The notes under the pieces were generated by a model, which saw nothing but the letters and a program-made list of their open reading frames with translations, was not told where the DNA came from and did not search any database. 64,000 nucleotides of DNA from Paenibacillus sp. GSMTC-2017 (GTDB lineage Bacteria; Bacillota; Bacilli; Paenibacillales; Paenibacillaceae): assembly GCF_016019935.1 (NCBI RefSeq), contig NZ_JAECMT010000002.1:620001-684000 (forward strand), given 5' to 3'. Below are positions 7,995-17,004 of the stretch, piece by piece (the stretch's first letter is position 1; each line of letters opens with the position of its first letter). Made by a program: the position numbers and the translations under genes.

Positions 7995-9788
7995 ATGAGT
8001 CAATTACCAAAACGTTCAGAAACACCAGCCGAGCATCGCTGGAAACTGGAGGACCTGTTTCCATCCCAAGCTGCGTGGGATAAAGAATATGCATCTGCTA
8101 AAAAGTTAATTAAAAAAGCTGCTGATTATCAAGGAAAACTAAATAATGCAGCACAGCTTAAAGCTTGTTTCGAATTAGAGGATGAGCTTTCGCTTCATGT
8201 TGAACGTCTTTATGTATTTGCAAATATGCGTCATCATGAAGATACTGCAGAACCTGGATTCCAAGCATTATCTGATAAGTCCAAGAAATTAAGTGTAGAG
8301 ACTGGTGAAGCATTGTCGTTCGTTACACCGGAAGTGCTTAGTCTTACAGACGACGAATTAGATGCCATGATCAAAGATGATTCATTATCGAAATACCGTC
8401 ATACATTGGAGGAAATGCGTCGTCAAAAAGCACATGTCCTTTCCAAAAATGAAGAAGCATTGCTCGCTCAAGTTGGCAATATCAGTACCGCGCCAAATAC
8501 GATTTTCGGAATGTTGAACAACGCAGATTTAAAATTCCCAAAAGTGAAAAATGAAGCTGGCGAAGAAGTTGAACTAACACATGGCCGCTACATTCAATTT
8601 TTGGAAAGCAAAAACCGCGACGTTCGAAAAGACGCTTTTACAGCGGTTTACGATACATATGGCAAGTTAAAAAATACGTTAGCATCAACATTAAACGCTA
8701 ACATTACGAAAAATACGTTTTATGCAAAAGCACGTAAATACGACTCTACTCTTGGCATGTCGCTATATGGTGATAATATTCCAAAAGAAGTGTATACGAA
8801 CTTAATCGATACGATCCATAAACATCTACCACTAATGCACAGATATATGGAACTGCGCAGAAAGTTGCTAGGTGTAGATGAGCTCCATATGTACGATTTG
8901 TTTGCTCCACTAGTTGAAGAGTTCGATATGGAAATTAGCTTCGAGGAATCGAAAAAGATTATTCATGAGAGCTTAAAGCCACTAGGCGAAGACTATTTGA
9001 ATGTGCTGCAAGACGGATTTAACAATGGTTGGATCGATGTATATGAAAATGAAGGTAAACGTAGTGGCGCATATAGTTGGGGAGCGTTCGGTACACATCC
9101 ATATGTGTTATTGAATCACCAAAACAACTTAAACAGCATGTTTACGTTGACACATGAAATGGGTCACGCGCTGCATTCGTATTACTCAGATACGACACAA
9201 AATTATCGTGATGCGCAATACACAATCTTCTTGGCTGAAGTAGCATCTACATTGAATGAAGCCCTTCTGATGGATCACTTGTTAGGAAAATCAACAGATG
9301 TGAAGGAAAAGATGTACCTTCTCACTTATTATGCTGATCAATTCCGTACAACTGTTTTCCGTCAAACGATGTTTGCGGAGTTCGAGAAGATCATCCACGA
9401 ACGCGCAGAAGCAGGCGAGTCGCTTACTCCACAGGAGTTAAGTAAAATCTATTATGATCTTAACGTTCAATACTATGGCCCTGGAATGGTTGTCGATAAA
9501 GATATCGAGATGGAATGGGCTCGTATCCCACATTTCTACAACAGTTTCTATGTGTACAAATACGCAACTGGCTTCTCAGCTGCAACCAGCTTCTCCAAAC
9601 AAATATTGGAGGAAGGTGCCCCTGCTGTAGATCGTTACCTCGGCTTCCTTAAGAGCGGCGGCAGCGACTTCTCCATTAATATTTTGAAGAAGGCCGGTGT
9701 TGATATGTCCTCCCCTGAACCAATCGAACAAGCGATGAGCGTATTCGAAGAGCTTATTGGACAGATGGAGCAGTTGACTAACAAGTAG
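7995..9788 (+). CDS. pepF: oligoendopeptidase F (M3B family)
   Basis: 597 aa, the normal PepF length. This cytoplasmic zinc metallopeptidase cleaves peptides of about 7-17 residues. The zinc site HEMGH is at about 387-391 (TLTHEMGHALHSYYS), with the distal Glu in FLAEVASTLNEALL about 28 residues later. The start at MSQLPKRSE has a perfect CTAGGAGG seven bases upstream. The same frame is open another 46 codons upstream (from 7857), including an ATG at 7875 with its own GGAG that would add a hydrophobic leader; this is probably not the main start. A strong terminator follows. Confidence 0.95.
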   Translation: MSQLPKRSETPAEHRWKLEDLFPSQAAWDKEYASAKKLIKKAADYQGKLNNAAQLKACFELEDELSLHVERLYVFANMRHHEDTAEPGFQALSDKSKKLSVETGEALSFVTPEVLSLTDDELDAMIKDDSLSKYRHTLEEMRRQKAHVLSKNEEALLAQVGNISTAPNTIFGMLNNADLKFPKVKNEAGEEVELTHGRYIQFLESKNRDVRKDAFTAVYDTYGKLKNTLASTLNANITKNTFYAKARKYDSTLGMSLYGDNIPKEVYTNLIDTIHKHLPLMHRYMELRRKLLGVDELHMYDLFAPLVEEFDMEISFEESKKIIHESLKPLGEDYLNVLQDGFNNGWIDVYENEGKRSGAYSWGAFGTHPYVLLNHQNNLNSMFTLTHEMGHALHSYYSDTTQNYRDAQYTIFLAEVASTLNEALLMDHLLGKSTDVKEKMYLLTYYADQFRTTVFRQTMFAEFEKIIHERAEAGESLTPQELSKIYYDLNVQYYGPGMVVDKDIEMEWARIPHFYNSFYVYKYATGFSAATSFSKQILEEGAPAVDRYLGFLKSGGSDFSINILKKAGVDMSSPEPIEQAMSVFEELIGQMEQLTNK

Positions 9789-9835
9789 TAACTAGGCAAA
9801 TGCTGTATTAACTAGTTCAATATTTAGCATGTAAA

Positions 9836-9888
9836 ATGGCGCTTCTCAACTGTAGATAAATCTACTGATGAGTGAGCGCCATCTTTTT
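9836..9888 (+). terminator. terminator of pepF
   Basis: ATGGCGCT pairs with AGCGCCAT, with an inner TGTAGA/TCTAC hairpin, followed by CTTTTT. Confidence 0.85.
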
Positions 9889-10114
9889 GTGCTTAACCAA
9901 ATATTGCAACATTATTTATTTTATTTCCGTCACTTAGAATGCAAAGGGTAGTTAATTTGACTTATCCCTCATATTAATTATTATATTCCCAGTCGTTCTT
10001 GTAGCTGAGTCATAATTAAGTAGAAAGTAGTATAAAAATCCAATAGGTTCACTTTGTATTTAAAAAATGATAATTGGATTGATTGATTAAATTGCATAAC
10101 AAATTTCACAATAA
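9889..10114. other. gene-free A+T-rich spacer
   Basis: About 225 bases between two terminators at the junction of convergent genes. It is strongly A+T-rich, has no frame longer than about 30 codons with a ribosome site, and shows no clear repeat. Confidence 0.6.
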
Positions 10115-10159
10115 TAAATAAAAATAGGACAGTCCCATTCAATTGAGACTGCCCTATTT
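10115..10159 (-). terminator. terminator of the DUF92 gene
   Basis: AAATAGG-CAGTC / GACTG-CCTATTT stem with one mismatch. On the minus strand it is followed by a T-rich tract (TTTTTATTTATT). Confidence 0.8.
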
Positions 10160-10220
10160 ACTATACGAAACATGATTTAAGAAAACTTAGATAAATACGT
10201 ACTAGTTACTTATATAAAGA

Positions 10221-11084
10221 CTAGAATAATAAGCCGATGCACCAGCCAAGCAGTCCGGCGAAGATCGACGACAGGAGGTTTACCCTGTCGTTGTTCAGCG
10301 CGGCGAAGCCGCGCACATGCCGTGCCGCGCTGCCGCAATGCGCGGCGCGCTCCGTCTCGCTGCCGCATACTTGGCAGCGGAACATAGCCTGGCCCGTTGC
10401 GCCGAGCAGAGAATCGGCGAAGGCACCGGCCAGGCCGGCGACAGCCGCAGCGACGATAAACGCCGTCGCTGCGGCTGCGCCGCTAAGGCCCGCTGCAATG
10501 CCATCGGCTTGCTGCGGTACCGTTAGCAGCAGCGCGGCAACGGCGCCGATGAACACGGCGCCTGCGAGCGCTGCTGCACTGCCGAGCGGCGTAACTCCGC
10601 CGCTCGTGCCAGGCTCTACACGCTTGCCGCTCGTTATAGCTCGCGGCGCTGAACGACTTAAAGCACCAATTTCGGTTGCCCAAGTGTCCGCGTTCACAGA
10701 AGCCATTACACCAATGTACGCGAACAACCATCCTTCATTCGGCCAAATGGCATTCGCTACACAAATGAGTAGTCCCACACCGCCATTAGCCCACACTTGC
10801 CCTGCGTCTCTCCTGCTCGTCTTCTCATACTTCGCTTCCGCATCTGCTTTTGCCTTCGATCTCCGTTTCCACTTTGACCAGAATGACGAAGAAATAAAAA
10901 AAGCGACTAATACGCCGAACCAAACAGGTTCACCTAATGTAATAAAACCTGTTCCCATTACAATAGCCGACCAAGCACCCGATGCTGATAAAGAACGTGA
11001 ACGATAAGCAAGTATTGCAGCAAGCGAACTTCCTACTAATCCAGCAATCAGTCTTAACCACCATTCATCTATTAAACCGACCAA
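10221..11084 (-). CDS. DUF92/TMEM19 family membrane protein
   Basis: 287 aa with about six to seven membrane segments. The family signatures are GWLFAYIGVMASVNADTWATEIG, with Asp in the membrane, SGGVTPLG and ADSLLGATGQ. Plant VTE6, a phytyl-phosphate kinase, is in this family, so an isoprenoid-phosphate kinase role is a fair guess. A CQVCG cysteine pair and a His-rich patch lie in the loop before the last helix. The body (about 10250-10620) is much richer in G+C (Ala codons GCG/GCC) than the start of the same gene and its neighbours, suggesting recombination or a compositional patch. Confidence 0.85.
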   Translation of the reverse strand: MVGLIDEWWLRLIAGLVGSSLAAILAYRSRSLSASGAWSAIVMGTGFITLGEPVWFGVLVAFFISSSFWSKWKRRSKAKADAEAKYEKTSRRDAGQVWANGGVGLLICVANAIWPNEGWLFAYIGVMASVNADTWATEIGALSRSAPRAITSGKRVEPGTSGGVTPLGSAAALAGAVFIGAVAALLLTVPQQADGIAAGLSGAAAATAFIVAAAVAGLAGAFADSLLGATGQAMFRCQVCGSETERAAHCGSAARHVRGFAALNNDRVNLLSSIFAGLLGWCIGLLF

Positions 11085-11137
11085 TTGTTTTCACCAAACC
11101 TTCCTACAGTCAGAACTTATCAACCTTCATTTATTAG

Positions 11138-11911
11138 CTATTTTGTTAGCTTTCTGAACAAATCAGATAACGTCCGCATAGCCGTGTTCGGATTCATCGC
11201 ATCTCGCCATCGATCAGGGTAGTTCGTACAAATTAGAAGATTGGCATCTAGAGAAGCAGTTTTACGAATTGCTTTTTTCTCATTAATTGTCCATGCCATT
11301 GTTTCAATCCCAGCAGCATTAAGTTCTTCGATCCGCGCTTTGTTTAACCTTGGGAAACCGATCGATAGAAAATCTGATTCCATCTCATCCAGTTCCTTCG
11401 TTAATGTATTGCGCCATCCGTCCAATATAAGTCCGGTACGAACTTGCTTTGAAAGCTTACGAACACGCTGAAGTGTTCCACTATGAAACGAGGTTAGAAC
11501 AACATCTTTTGTTGCCCCATATGCATAAATCCGCTCTAATACCTTTTCTTCAATCTGTGGGTAACGACCATCCGTTTTCAATTCGATATTAAGCTTACAC
11601 CGACCTTCATATTCCCTTAGAACGTTATCTAACGTTGGTATCGATTCTCCTTGATATTTCTGCGAAAACCAATTCCCCGCATCTAGCGAAGCAAGCTCAG
11701 TTGCTGTCCATTTTCTAACTTCTCCACGACCATTTGTTGTTCTTCTTAATGTATAATCGTGGATAACTACTGGTACTCCATCTTTAGAGAGTTGAACATC
11801 AATTTCAACCCAATCAATATCAGGTGCTTCGAACGCCAAACGCAATGCTGACATCGTATTTTCCGGTGCGCGGCTAGACCAGCCTCTATGGGCAACGCAC
11901 GGATTTCTCAT
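11138..11911 (-). CDS. glycerophosphodiester phosphodiesterase
   Basis: 257 aa. By family it hydrolyses glycerophosphodiesters to glycerol 3-phosphate and an alcohol. The TIM-barrel motifs are VAHRGWSSRAPENT (catalytic His and the metal-binding Glu), EIDVQLSKDGVPVVIHD (second His) and LNIELK. There is no signal peptide, so it is a cytoplasmic GDPD, unlike secreted GlpQ. The start at MRNPCVAHRG is chosen because the catalytic strand begins there and GAAGG lies ahead; an open stretch of 17 codons upstream lacks a better site. Its neighbour capA-like begins upstream on the same strand, 51 bases away. Confidence 0.92.
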   Translation of the reverse strand: MRNPCVAHRGWSSRAPENTMSALRLAFEAPDIDWVEIDVQLSKDGVPVVIHDYTLRRTTNGRGEVRKWTATELASLDAGNWFSQKYQGESIPTLDNVLREYEGRCKLNIELKTDGRYPQIEEKVLERIYAYGATKDVVLTSFHSGTLQRVRKLSKQVRTGLILDGWRNTLTKELDEMESDFLSIGFPRLNKARIEELNAAGIETMAWTINEKKAIRKTASLDANLLICTNYPDRWRDAMNPNTAMRTLSDLFRKLTK

Positions 11912-11962
11912 TGTCCGACCTTCCTTCACTTTGCATATGTACAACCTTATCTGTAACAGCAA

Positions 11963-13297
11963 TTATTTTTCAACAATTGAACCATCTTCTTCAAGCTTTA
12001 CGCCAAATGATATCGATGTCAAACGATCAAGTAGCGCCTTAGCTTCTTCACCCTCTAACGGAGTAGGTTGAACTTCTGTAACTTTCATCGGATAAAACGA
12101 TAGTTCACAATCACCCTTTTTGCTGCAAGCTGCATCAAGTACTCCCGTTTCGGCAAGGGCGTCTTTCGGATAATTAGTGAATACAAAATTACCCAAACTA
12201 TAAGCAATCCATTTTCCTTTATACTTTTCAAAACCTTGAAGGACGTGCGGATGACTGCCTATTACGAGGTCAGCCCCTGCATCGATATAAATACGTGCAT
12301 TATTTTTTTGGTAAGGCTCGGGCATATCTGCACCCATTACACCCCAATGCACCATCAATACGACGATATCAGCTTTTTCCTTCGCACTTTTTATCGCTTT
12401 AACCGTACGAGTCGTTTCATACGTTTCTGCAATACCTGCAACATTCCGATCAGCTTTCTGCTCGGCAAAAGGGATCACGTTACTTACACCGATATAAGCA
12501 ACCTTGATACCATTAACTTCCTTAATGACCGGTGCAAATGCTTCTGTATCGTTATTTCCGGTTCCCATATGGCTTATACCAGCTTCATCCAGATGAGTCA
12601 TCGTATCAACCATACCTTCTACTCCTTGATCGAGTGCATGGTTGTTCGCTAAACTAAATACGTCAAAACCAGCATCTCGGAGGGCGGGCAATGCCTCCGG
12701 TAATCCTTTATATACATATTTGTTCCCTACTAGAGGTGTTCCTCGTTTTGTTATCGGAAGCTCTAAATTGCCAGCAAGCAAATCAGGCTCACTTAAATAC
12801 AGCATAGCTTTTTCATATGGAAATCCGTATCCGTGTTGCGTCATAAAAGGTGTCACGTATTCTCCAGGCAACAAATCACCTACAAATGATAAGCTAATCC
12901 GCTCATCTGAGCCACTGTTTGTTTCTTCATCCACAATGACAGCATCCGTTTGTATAGGTTCGACTGTCGTCTTTTCTTCCCCAGTAGCTACTTCACCAGA
13001 CTCTTCCCCACCCGATTTAGGCTCGTCCGTTGCTTCTGGAACAACGTCAACTTTACCAGTAGTTCCATTCTTATTACCTTTTACTCCAGCTTCATTCGTT
13101 ATAGATCCACGATTATCGTTATTTCCGATAAAAGGAATCCAACTTTTAATACTGTTATCTTTCGTAAAAACTAACAATGTCCCTACTATTATAATGACAA
13201 CACCAAATAAAATGAGTATTAAACTGAGTCTATTACGGAACTGCTTTTTTCTTTTCGCTTTTTCATACTGACGAGAATCCGATCTGGATAATGACAT
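11963..13297 (-). CDS. CapA-family (PGA_cap) metallophosphoesterase-like membrane protein
   Basis: 444 aa. A basic N-terminus is followed by one membrane segment (about 25-45), an acidic T/E-rich linker (60-130) and a PGA_cap domain (about 133-395). Family motifs are SFVGDLLPGE, SLANNHALDQG, VLMVHWG and VIGSHPHVLQG, with metal-binding Asp, Asn and His residues as in calcineurin-like phosphoesterases. CapA proteins support poly-gamma-glutamate anchoring or export; no capB or capC is present here, so the actual substrate is unknown. GGAG lies seven bases before ATG. Likely an outward-facing enzyme anchored by its N-terminus. Confidence 0.88.
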   Translation of the reverse strand: MSLSRSDSRQYEKAKRKKQFRNRLSLILILFGVVIIIVGTLLVFTKDNSIKSWIPFIGNNDNRGSITNEAGVKGNKNGTTGKVDVVPEATDEPKSGGEESGEVATGEEKTTVEPIQTDAVIVDEETNSGSDERISLSFVGDLLPGEYVTPFMTQHGYGFPYEKAMLYLSEPDLLAGNLELPITKRGTPLVGNKYVYKGLPEALPALRDAGFDVFSLANNHALDQGVEGMVDTMTHLDEAGISHMGTGNNDTEAFAPVIKEVNGIKVAYIGVSNVIPFAEQKADRNVAGIAETYETTRTVKAIKSAKEKADIVVLMVHWGVMGADMPEPYQKNNARIYIDAGADLVIGSHPHVLQGFEKYKGKWIAYSLGNFVFTNYPKDALAETGVLDAACSKKGDCELSFYPMKVTEVQPTPLEGEEAKALLDRLTSISFGVKLEEDGSIVEK

Positions 13298-13393
13298 TGA
13301 AAGACTCCTTTACCTGATAAACTTTCATTCAGAAAAGCTAGACTTTCCCATTATACCTTCTCTACTCCCTTATGCGTAGTTATTATTGTCCTA

Positions 13394-14815
13394 TTATTTC
13401 TCCGCAAATATTGCTTCAGCCGCTTCTTTTCCCTGTCTGATGCAATCCGGTAGTCCAACACCGTCGAATGCAGCACCAGTAACCCATACGCCTGGTAGTT
13501 GTTCCTGTAATCTGGTACGGAAAGAATGCATATTCTCAACATGTCCCACAGGATATTGAGGCATGGAATGGTTTAATCGCGTTATTTCTGTAAACAATGG
13601 TTCTGCAGTAATTCCCATCGTCTCCCGAATATCTTGCCTCACTGCCGCTACTAACTTATCATCTGGGAGTTTAATACTTTCTTGATCTTCCGAATGACCA
13701 ACATAACACCGAAGTAACACCTTATCATCAGGGCTCGTGTGAAGCCATTTGCTTGAAGTCCACGTACATGCCGTTATATGAAGACCTTCAGAACGAGGTA
13801 CAACAAATCCCGATCCATCGAATGCTAAGCCAAATGTACTCTTATCAAAAGCCATAACGACATTCGCTACTGACACGTAGCGAATATTACGAAGCTCAGA
13901 ACATTCTGCTAATGGCTCAATTAGATTCGCCGCAGCAAACGCAGGAGCAGTCATTACGATCCGATCAGCAAGTAGACGCTCACCATTTTCCAAAACGACT
14001 GCGTATCCATTTACCTCTCGCTTCAAATGAGTTGCATTCACACCTAATCGTCTTTCCACACCACTAAGCGCCCGGTCAAGCCCTGCAACAAGTGTGGATA
14101 AACCACCCTTAAACGTTAGAAATGTGCTTCCCGGTGCACTGGAAGATGCGGCAGCTAATTTCCGATTGTGCTGCATCCCCTTTATTAAACTGCCGAACTT
14201 CCGCTCGGACTCAGCAAATTGAGGAAAAGTCGCTTTTAAGCTCAGCTTCTTCAAGTCTCCTGCATAAATGCCTGCAAGTAGAGGTTCAGCAATTCTCCTC
14301 ATAACTTCTGTGCCAACTCTGCGTTCAAGAAAACCACCTAATGATTCATCGTCCTGGGTGGATTTAGATGGCAGTACTAGATCAAGCAACGCTCGTAGCT
14401 TCCCACCCCAAGTAAGTAAGCCTGTCATTGCGAAAGGACCAATTTCTGTAGGAATACCAAGGACAAGCCCCGGAGGCATCGCAAATAACTTTCTTTTATG
14501 CATAATATATGTTTTTTTGGCTGCTGGATTTGTTGCTGTAAGTTCAGCCTCTAGACCAAGTTCCTTGGCGAGTTCGATTATAGCTAGCTTTCGAGCTAAG
14601 AATGAATCTGGACCTTTCTCAATAACAAAGCCATCACGCTTAAGTGTATTGATCTTTCCACCTAGTGTTGGTGCGCCATCTACAATTGTAAGATGCACCT
14701 TCCGGCCTAGTCGCTCCGCTTCTCGTTGCAAATAAAAAGCGGAGCTCAGTCCGCTGATCCCCCCGCCAATAATGACAATTCGATCAATCGTTTCTGTACT
14801 CCGCATCGTATTCAT
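13394..14815 (-). CDS. hemY: coproporphyrinogen/protoporphyrinogen oxidase (HemY/CgoX)
   Basis: 473 aa. In Gram-positive bacteria this FAD enzyme oxidises coproporphyrinogen III to coproporphyrin III. The FAD dinucleotide site is VIIGGGISGLSSAF (about 12-25), followed by a GGKINT contact and DGFVIEKGPDSFL; the C-terminal FAD signature is VWVTGAAFDGVGLPDCIRQG. It overlaps the 3' end of hemH by four bases (ATGA), so translation is coupled in the order hemE-hemH-hemY. No Shine-Dalgarno is needed beyond the internal GGAGAGGA. Confidence 0.95.
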   Translation of the reverse strand: MNTMRSTETIDRIVIIGGGISGLSSAFYLQREAERLGRKVHLTIVDGAPTLGGKINTLKRDGFVIEKGPDSFLARKLAIIELAKELGLEAELTATNPAAKKTYIMHKRKLFAMPPGLVLGIPTEIGPFAMTGLLTWGGKLRALLDLVLPSKSTQDDESLGGFLERRVGTEVMRRIAEPLLAGIYAGDLKKLSLKATFPQFAESERKFGSLIKGMQHNRKLAAASSSAPGSTFLTFKGGLSTLVAGLDRALSGVERRLGVNATHLKREVNGYAVVLENGERLLADRIVMTAPAFAAANLIEPLAECSELRNIRYVSVANVVMAFDKSTFGLAFDGSGFVVPRSEGLHITACTWTSSKWLHTSPDDKVLLRCYVGHSEDQESIKLPDDKLVAAVRQDIRETMGITAEPLFTEITRLNHSMPQYPVGHVENMHSFRTRLQEQLPGVWVTGAAFDGVGLPDCIRQGKEAAEAIFAEK

Positions 14816-15762
14816 TCCTCTCCAGTCACGATCAACGCATCTATGATCGATTCAGCCAATGTTTCCATATATAGTGGATCTTTGTTAAGCATAGCAATAC
14901 GCTCAAGTGTCATACCTAGCTTCTGCGCTTCTGCCTTCGCTTCGATATCAAGATCATAAAGGACTTCCAAATGATCAGATACAAAACCTACAGGTGCTAC
15001 CAATACAGCTTTTACACCTTCTTGCTGAAGTACTGCTAACGTTTCCAAAATATCTGGACCTAGCCAAGGTTCTTTCGTCCGCCCAGCACTTTGCCAAGTA
15101 AATTGCCAATCCGTTACGCCAGCTGCTTTCGCTATCGCTGCAGATGTTTCCATCAATTGTTTTTCGTAAGGATCTCCAATTTCTCTAATACGTTCCGGTA
15201 AACTATGAGCACTGAACAGAACTTTTACTTGTTGTTCTCCTTCAGTTGCTTCCGCAAGTACCTTTATCCCATTCTGCACTCGCTCAGTCAATGCTTTAAG
15301 CAACTTTGGATGTAGATGATAACTTTCTACAAACGACATTTCAATGCCAAGCTCACTTGCCTTTTCCTTAGCTCTCTTGATGTAACTGCCAACACTCATC
15401 GACGAGTAATGTGGTGCAAGTACGATGCCAACTGCACGGATAATGCCATCTTGCGCCATCGTTTCTACGCCTTCTTCGATATAAGGTTTAGCATGTTTGA
15501 GCCCTTGATAACACACGTATTGTCCAGGTGCCAATTGTTCTAGCTTGTCTTGTAAACCTGCTACTTGCCCGTTTGTATTTTCCCTTAGAGGAAATACACC
15601 TCCAACAATAGCGTCATAACGATCCGTTAGTTCTGTAAGTTGCTCTGTAGTTGGCGGATGACCACGTCTAATATGTGTATAGTAAGTTTCAACATCGGAC
15701 ATGGATTCAGGTGTGCCATATGACATCACCAACACGCCAATTTTACTTGTACGATCAGACAT
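14812..15762 (-). CDS. hemH: coproporphyrin/protoporphyrin ferrochelatase
   Basis: 316 aa. It inserts ferrous iron into coproporphyrin III (CpfC in the current nomenclature for Gram-positives). Signature features are VLVMSYGTPESMSDVETYYTHIRRG, the catalytic His in SAHSLPERI, and WLGPDILETL; the conserved GFVSDHLEVLYDLD carries the Glu/His/Asp metal-relay residues. The start at MSDRTSK overlaps the hemE stop by eight bases (ATGTCTGA); a longer frame reaching 19 codons into hemE was rejected. The Shine-Dalgarno GGGAG lies within the end of hemE. Confidence 0.95.
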   Translation of the reverse strand: MSDRTSKIGVLVMSYGTPESMSDVETYYTHIRRGHPPTTEQLTELTDRYDAIVGGVFPLRENTNGQVAGLQDKLEQLAPGQYVCYQGLKHAKPYIEEGVETMAQDGIIRAVGIVLAPHYSSMSVGSYIKRAKEKASELGIEMSFVESYHLHPKLLKALTERVQNGIKVLAEATEGEQQVKVLFSAHSLPERIREIGDPYEKQLMETSAAIAKAAGVTDWQFTWQSAGRTKEPWLGPDILETLAVLQQEGVKAVLVAPVGFVSDHLEVLYDLDIEAKAEAQKLGMTLERIAMLNKDPLYMETLAESIIDALIVTGEE

Positions 15763-16825
15763 TACTAGTCGCTCCCTTACTTTGTGCTTTAATTGCTTTC
15801 TCCGAGTACGTATGGACAAAGGCTGTTAGTTCTGCCAACTTCTCTAATGAAGCTTCTGGGAATAGACCATGCCCTAAATTAAAGATAAAACCTGGCTCTG
15901 TTATGCCTTGATCAATAATCTCAGCAGCATAAGATTCAATAACGCTCATAGGTGCTGTTAAAATAGTAGGATCAAGATTACCTTGAACCGCAAATTTGTG
16001 ATTTAATCTTCTGCGACCTTCTGGAATCGATACACGCCAATCTAAGCCAATAACATCTGCTTTCAGAGAATGAAGCTCAGGCAACAATTCGCCAGAACTT
16101 ACCCCAGGGAAATAAATTTTCGGCTGTTGTAAGTCAGACAGTTCATCGAATATTCTTTCGATCGTTGGAAGTACAAATTGTTTGAAGTCAGCAGGTGCGA
16201 GCGCGCCAACCCAACTATCGAACAATTGGAAAGCCTTCCCTCCATTCGCTACATGTGCACGCAAATAAGTGATAACCATATCACCAAGCTTGCGCATAAG
16301 CTCATGCCATACTTTCGGCTCACTATACATAAGTGCTTTTGTGCGCAAATAATTTTTGGAAGGTCTTCCTTCAATCAAATAACTAGCGATTGTAAATGGT
16401 GCACCAGCAAACGTTATAAGCGGTACTTCAAGCTCGCGGTCCAATATACGAATCGTTTCCAAAACATGTCCCAAATCGCCTTCAACATCGATTGGCTTCA
16501 ATCTCTCAACATCTGCCGCTGTTCGAATTGGATTATGAATAACAGGTCCTACGTTAGCTACAATATCAAAGTCGATACCAATTGAAGCTACCGGGTTCAT
16601 TATATCGGAATATAGAATTGCAGCATCTACGCCAAGCTTACGCACAGGCATTAACGTTACTTCTGCTGCTAATTCTGGTTGCTTGCAAATTTCAAGTAAA
16701 GAATATTTTTCTTTTATTTTACGATAATCAGGATCATAACGTCCTGCTTGCCGCATATACCATACTGGCACACGATCTACCTGTTCCTTTTGGCTTGCGC
16801 GTATGAAACGATCGTTATAAGACAT
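15755..16825 (-). CDS. hemE: uroporphyrinogen decarboxylase
   Basis: 356 aa. It converts uroporphyrinogen III to coproporphyrinogen III. The N-terminal signature VPVWYMRQAGRYDPDY (Arg and Asp substrate-binding residues) and the AILYSDIMNP strand are intact, as are DSWVGALAP and NLGHGLFPEA near the C-terminus. GGGG lies seven bases before ATG. It is the first gene of a three-gene operon with hemH and hemY, all overlapping. A pair of 10-bp direct repeats upstream (16911-16931) lies in the likely control region. Confidence 0.97.
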   Translation of the reverse strand: MSYNDRFIRASQKEQVDRVPVWYMRQAGRYDPDYRKIKEKYSLLEICKQPELAAEVTLMPVRKLGVDAAILYSDIMNPVASIGIDFDIVANVGPVIHNPIRTAADVERLKPIDVEGDLGHVLETIRILDRELEVPLITFAGAPFTIASYLIEGRPSKNYLRTKALMYSEPKVWHELMRKLGDMVITYLRAHVANGGKAFQLFDSWVGALAPADFKQFVLPTIERIFDELSDLQQPKIYFPGVSSGELLPELHSLKADVIGLDWRVSIPEGRRRLNHKFAVQGNLDPTILTAPMSVIESYAAEIIDQGITEPGFIFNLGHGLFPEASLEKLAELTAFVHTYSEKAIKAQSKGATSNV

Positions 16826-16910
16826 TCCATTTCCCCATCTCTATGTAATATCATCTGCTACCATTATGCCCCTTTTCTTGCACCCTAACAACTGCTCTAA
16901 ACCTGTCTCC

Positions 16911-16931
16911 TATGACAATAGTATGACAATA
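16911..16931 (-). repeat. adjacent 10-bp direct repeats upstream of hemE
   Basis: TATGACAATA occurs twice with one base between (TATTGTCATA on the hemE coding strand). Position in the hemE leader suggests a possible operator; it does not match the Fur or PerR palindromes I know. Confidence 0.35.
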
Positions 16932-16956
16932 CCAATCACGTTGCATGAAGATCAAA

Positions 16957-16986
16957 TTAAATAGACAGGAACAATGTCCTGTCTGC
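16957..16986 (-). terminator. terminator of the pilM-pilN-pilO unit
   Basis: AGACAGGA and TCCTGTCT form an 8-bp stem with a 6-base loop. The minus-strand tail TATTTAATTTG is only moderately T-rich. Confidence 0.6.
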
Positions 16987-17004
16987 TCGTTAATGTTAAT
17001 TACT

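Noticed and set aside
10237..11007. 256-codon plus-strand frame opposite the DUF92 gene
   Set aside because: Shadow frame caused by the G+C-rich patch; no ribosome site and no family resemblance, whereas the minus frame matches DUF92.
12642..13271. 209-codon plus-strand frame opposite the CapA-like gene
   Set aside because: Shadow frame; Ser/Pro-rich without ribosome site.
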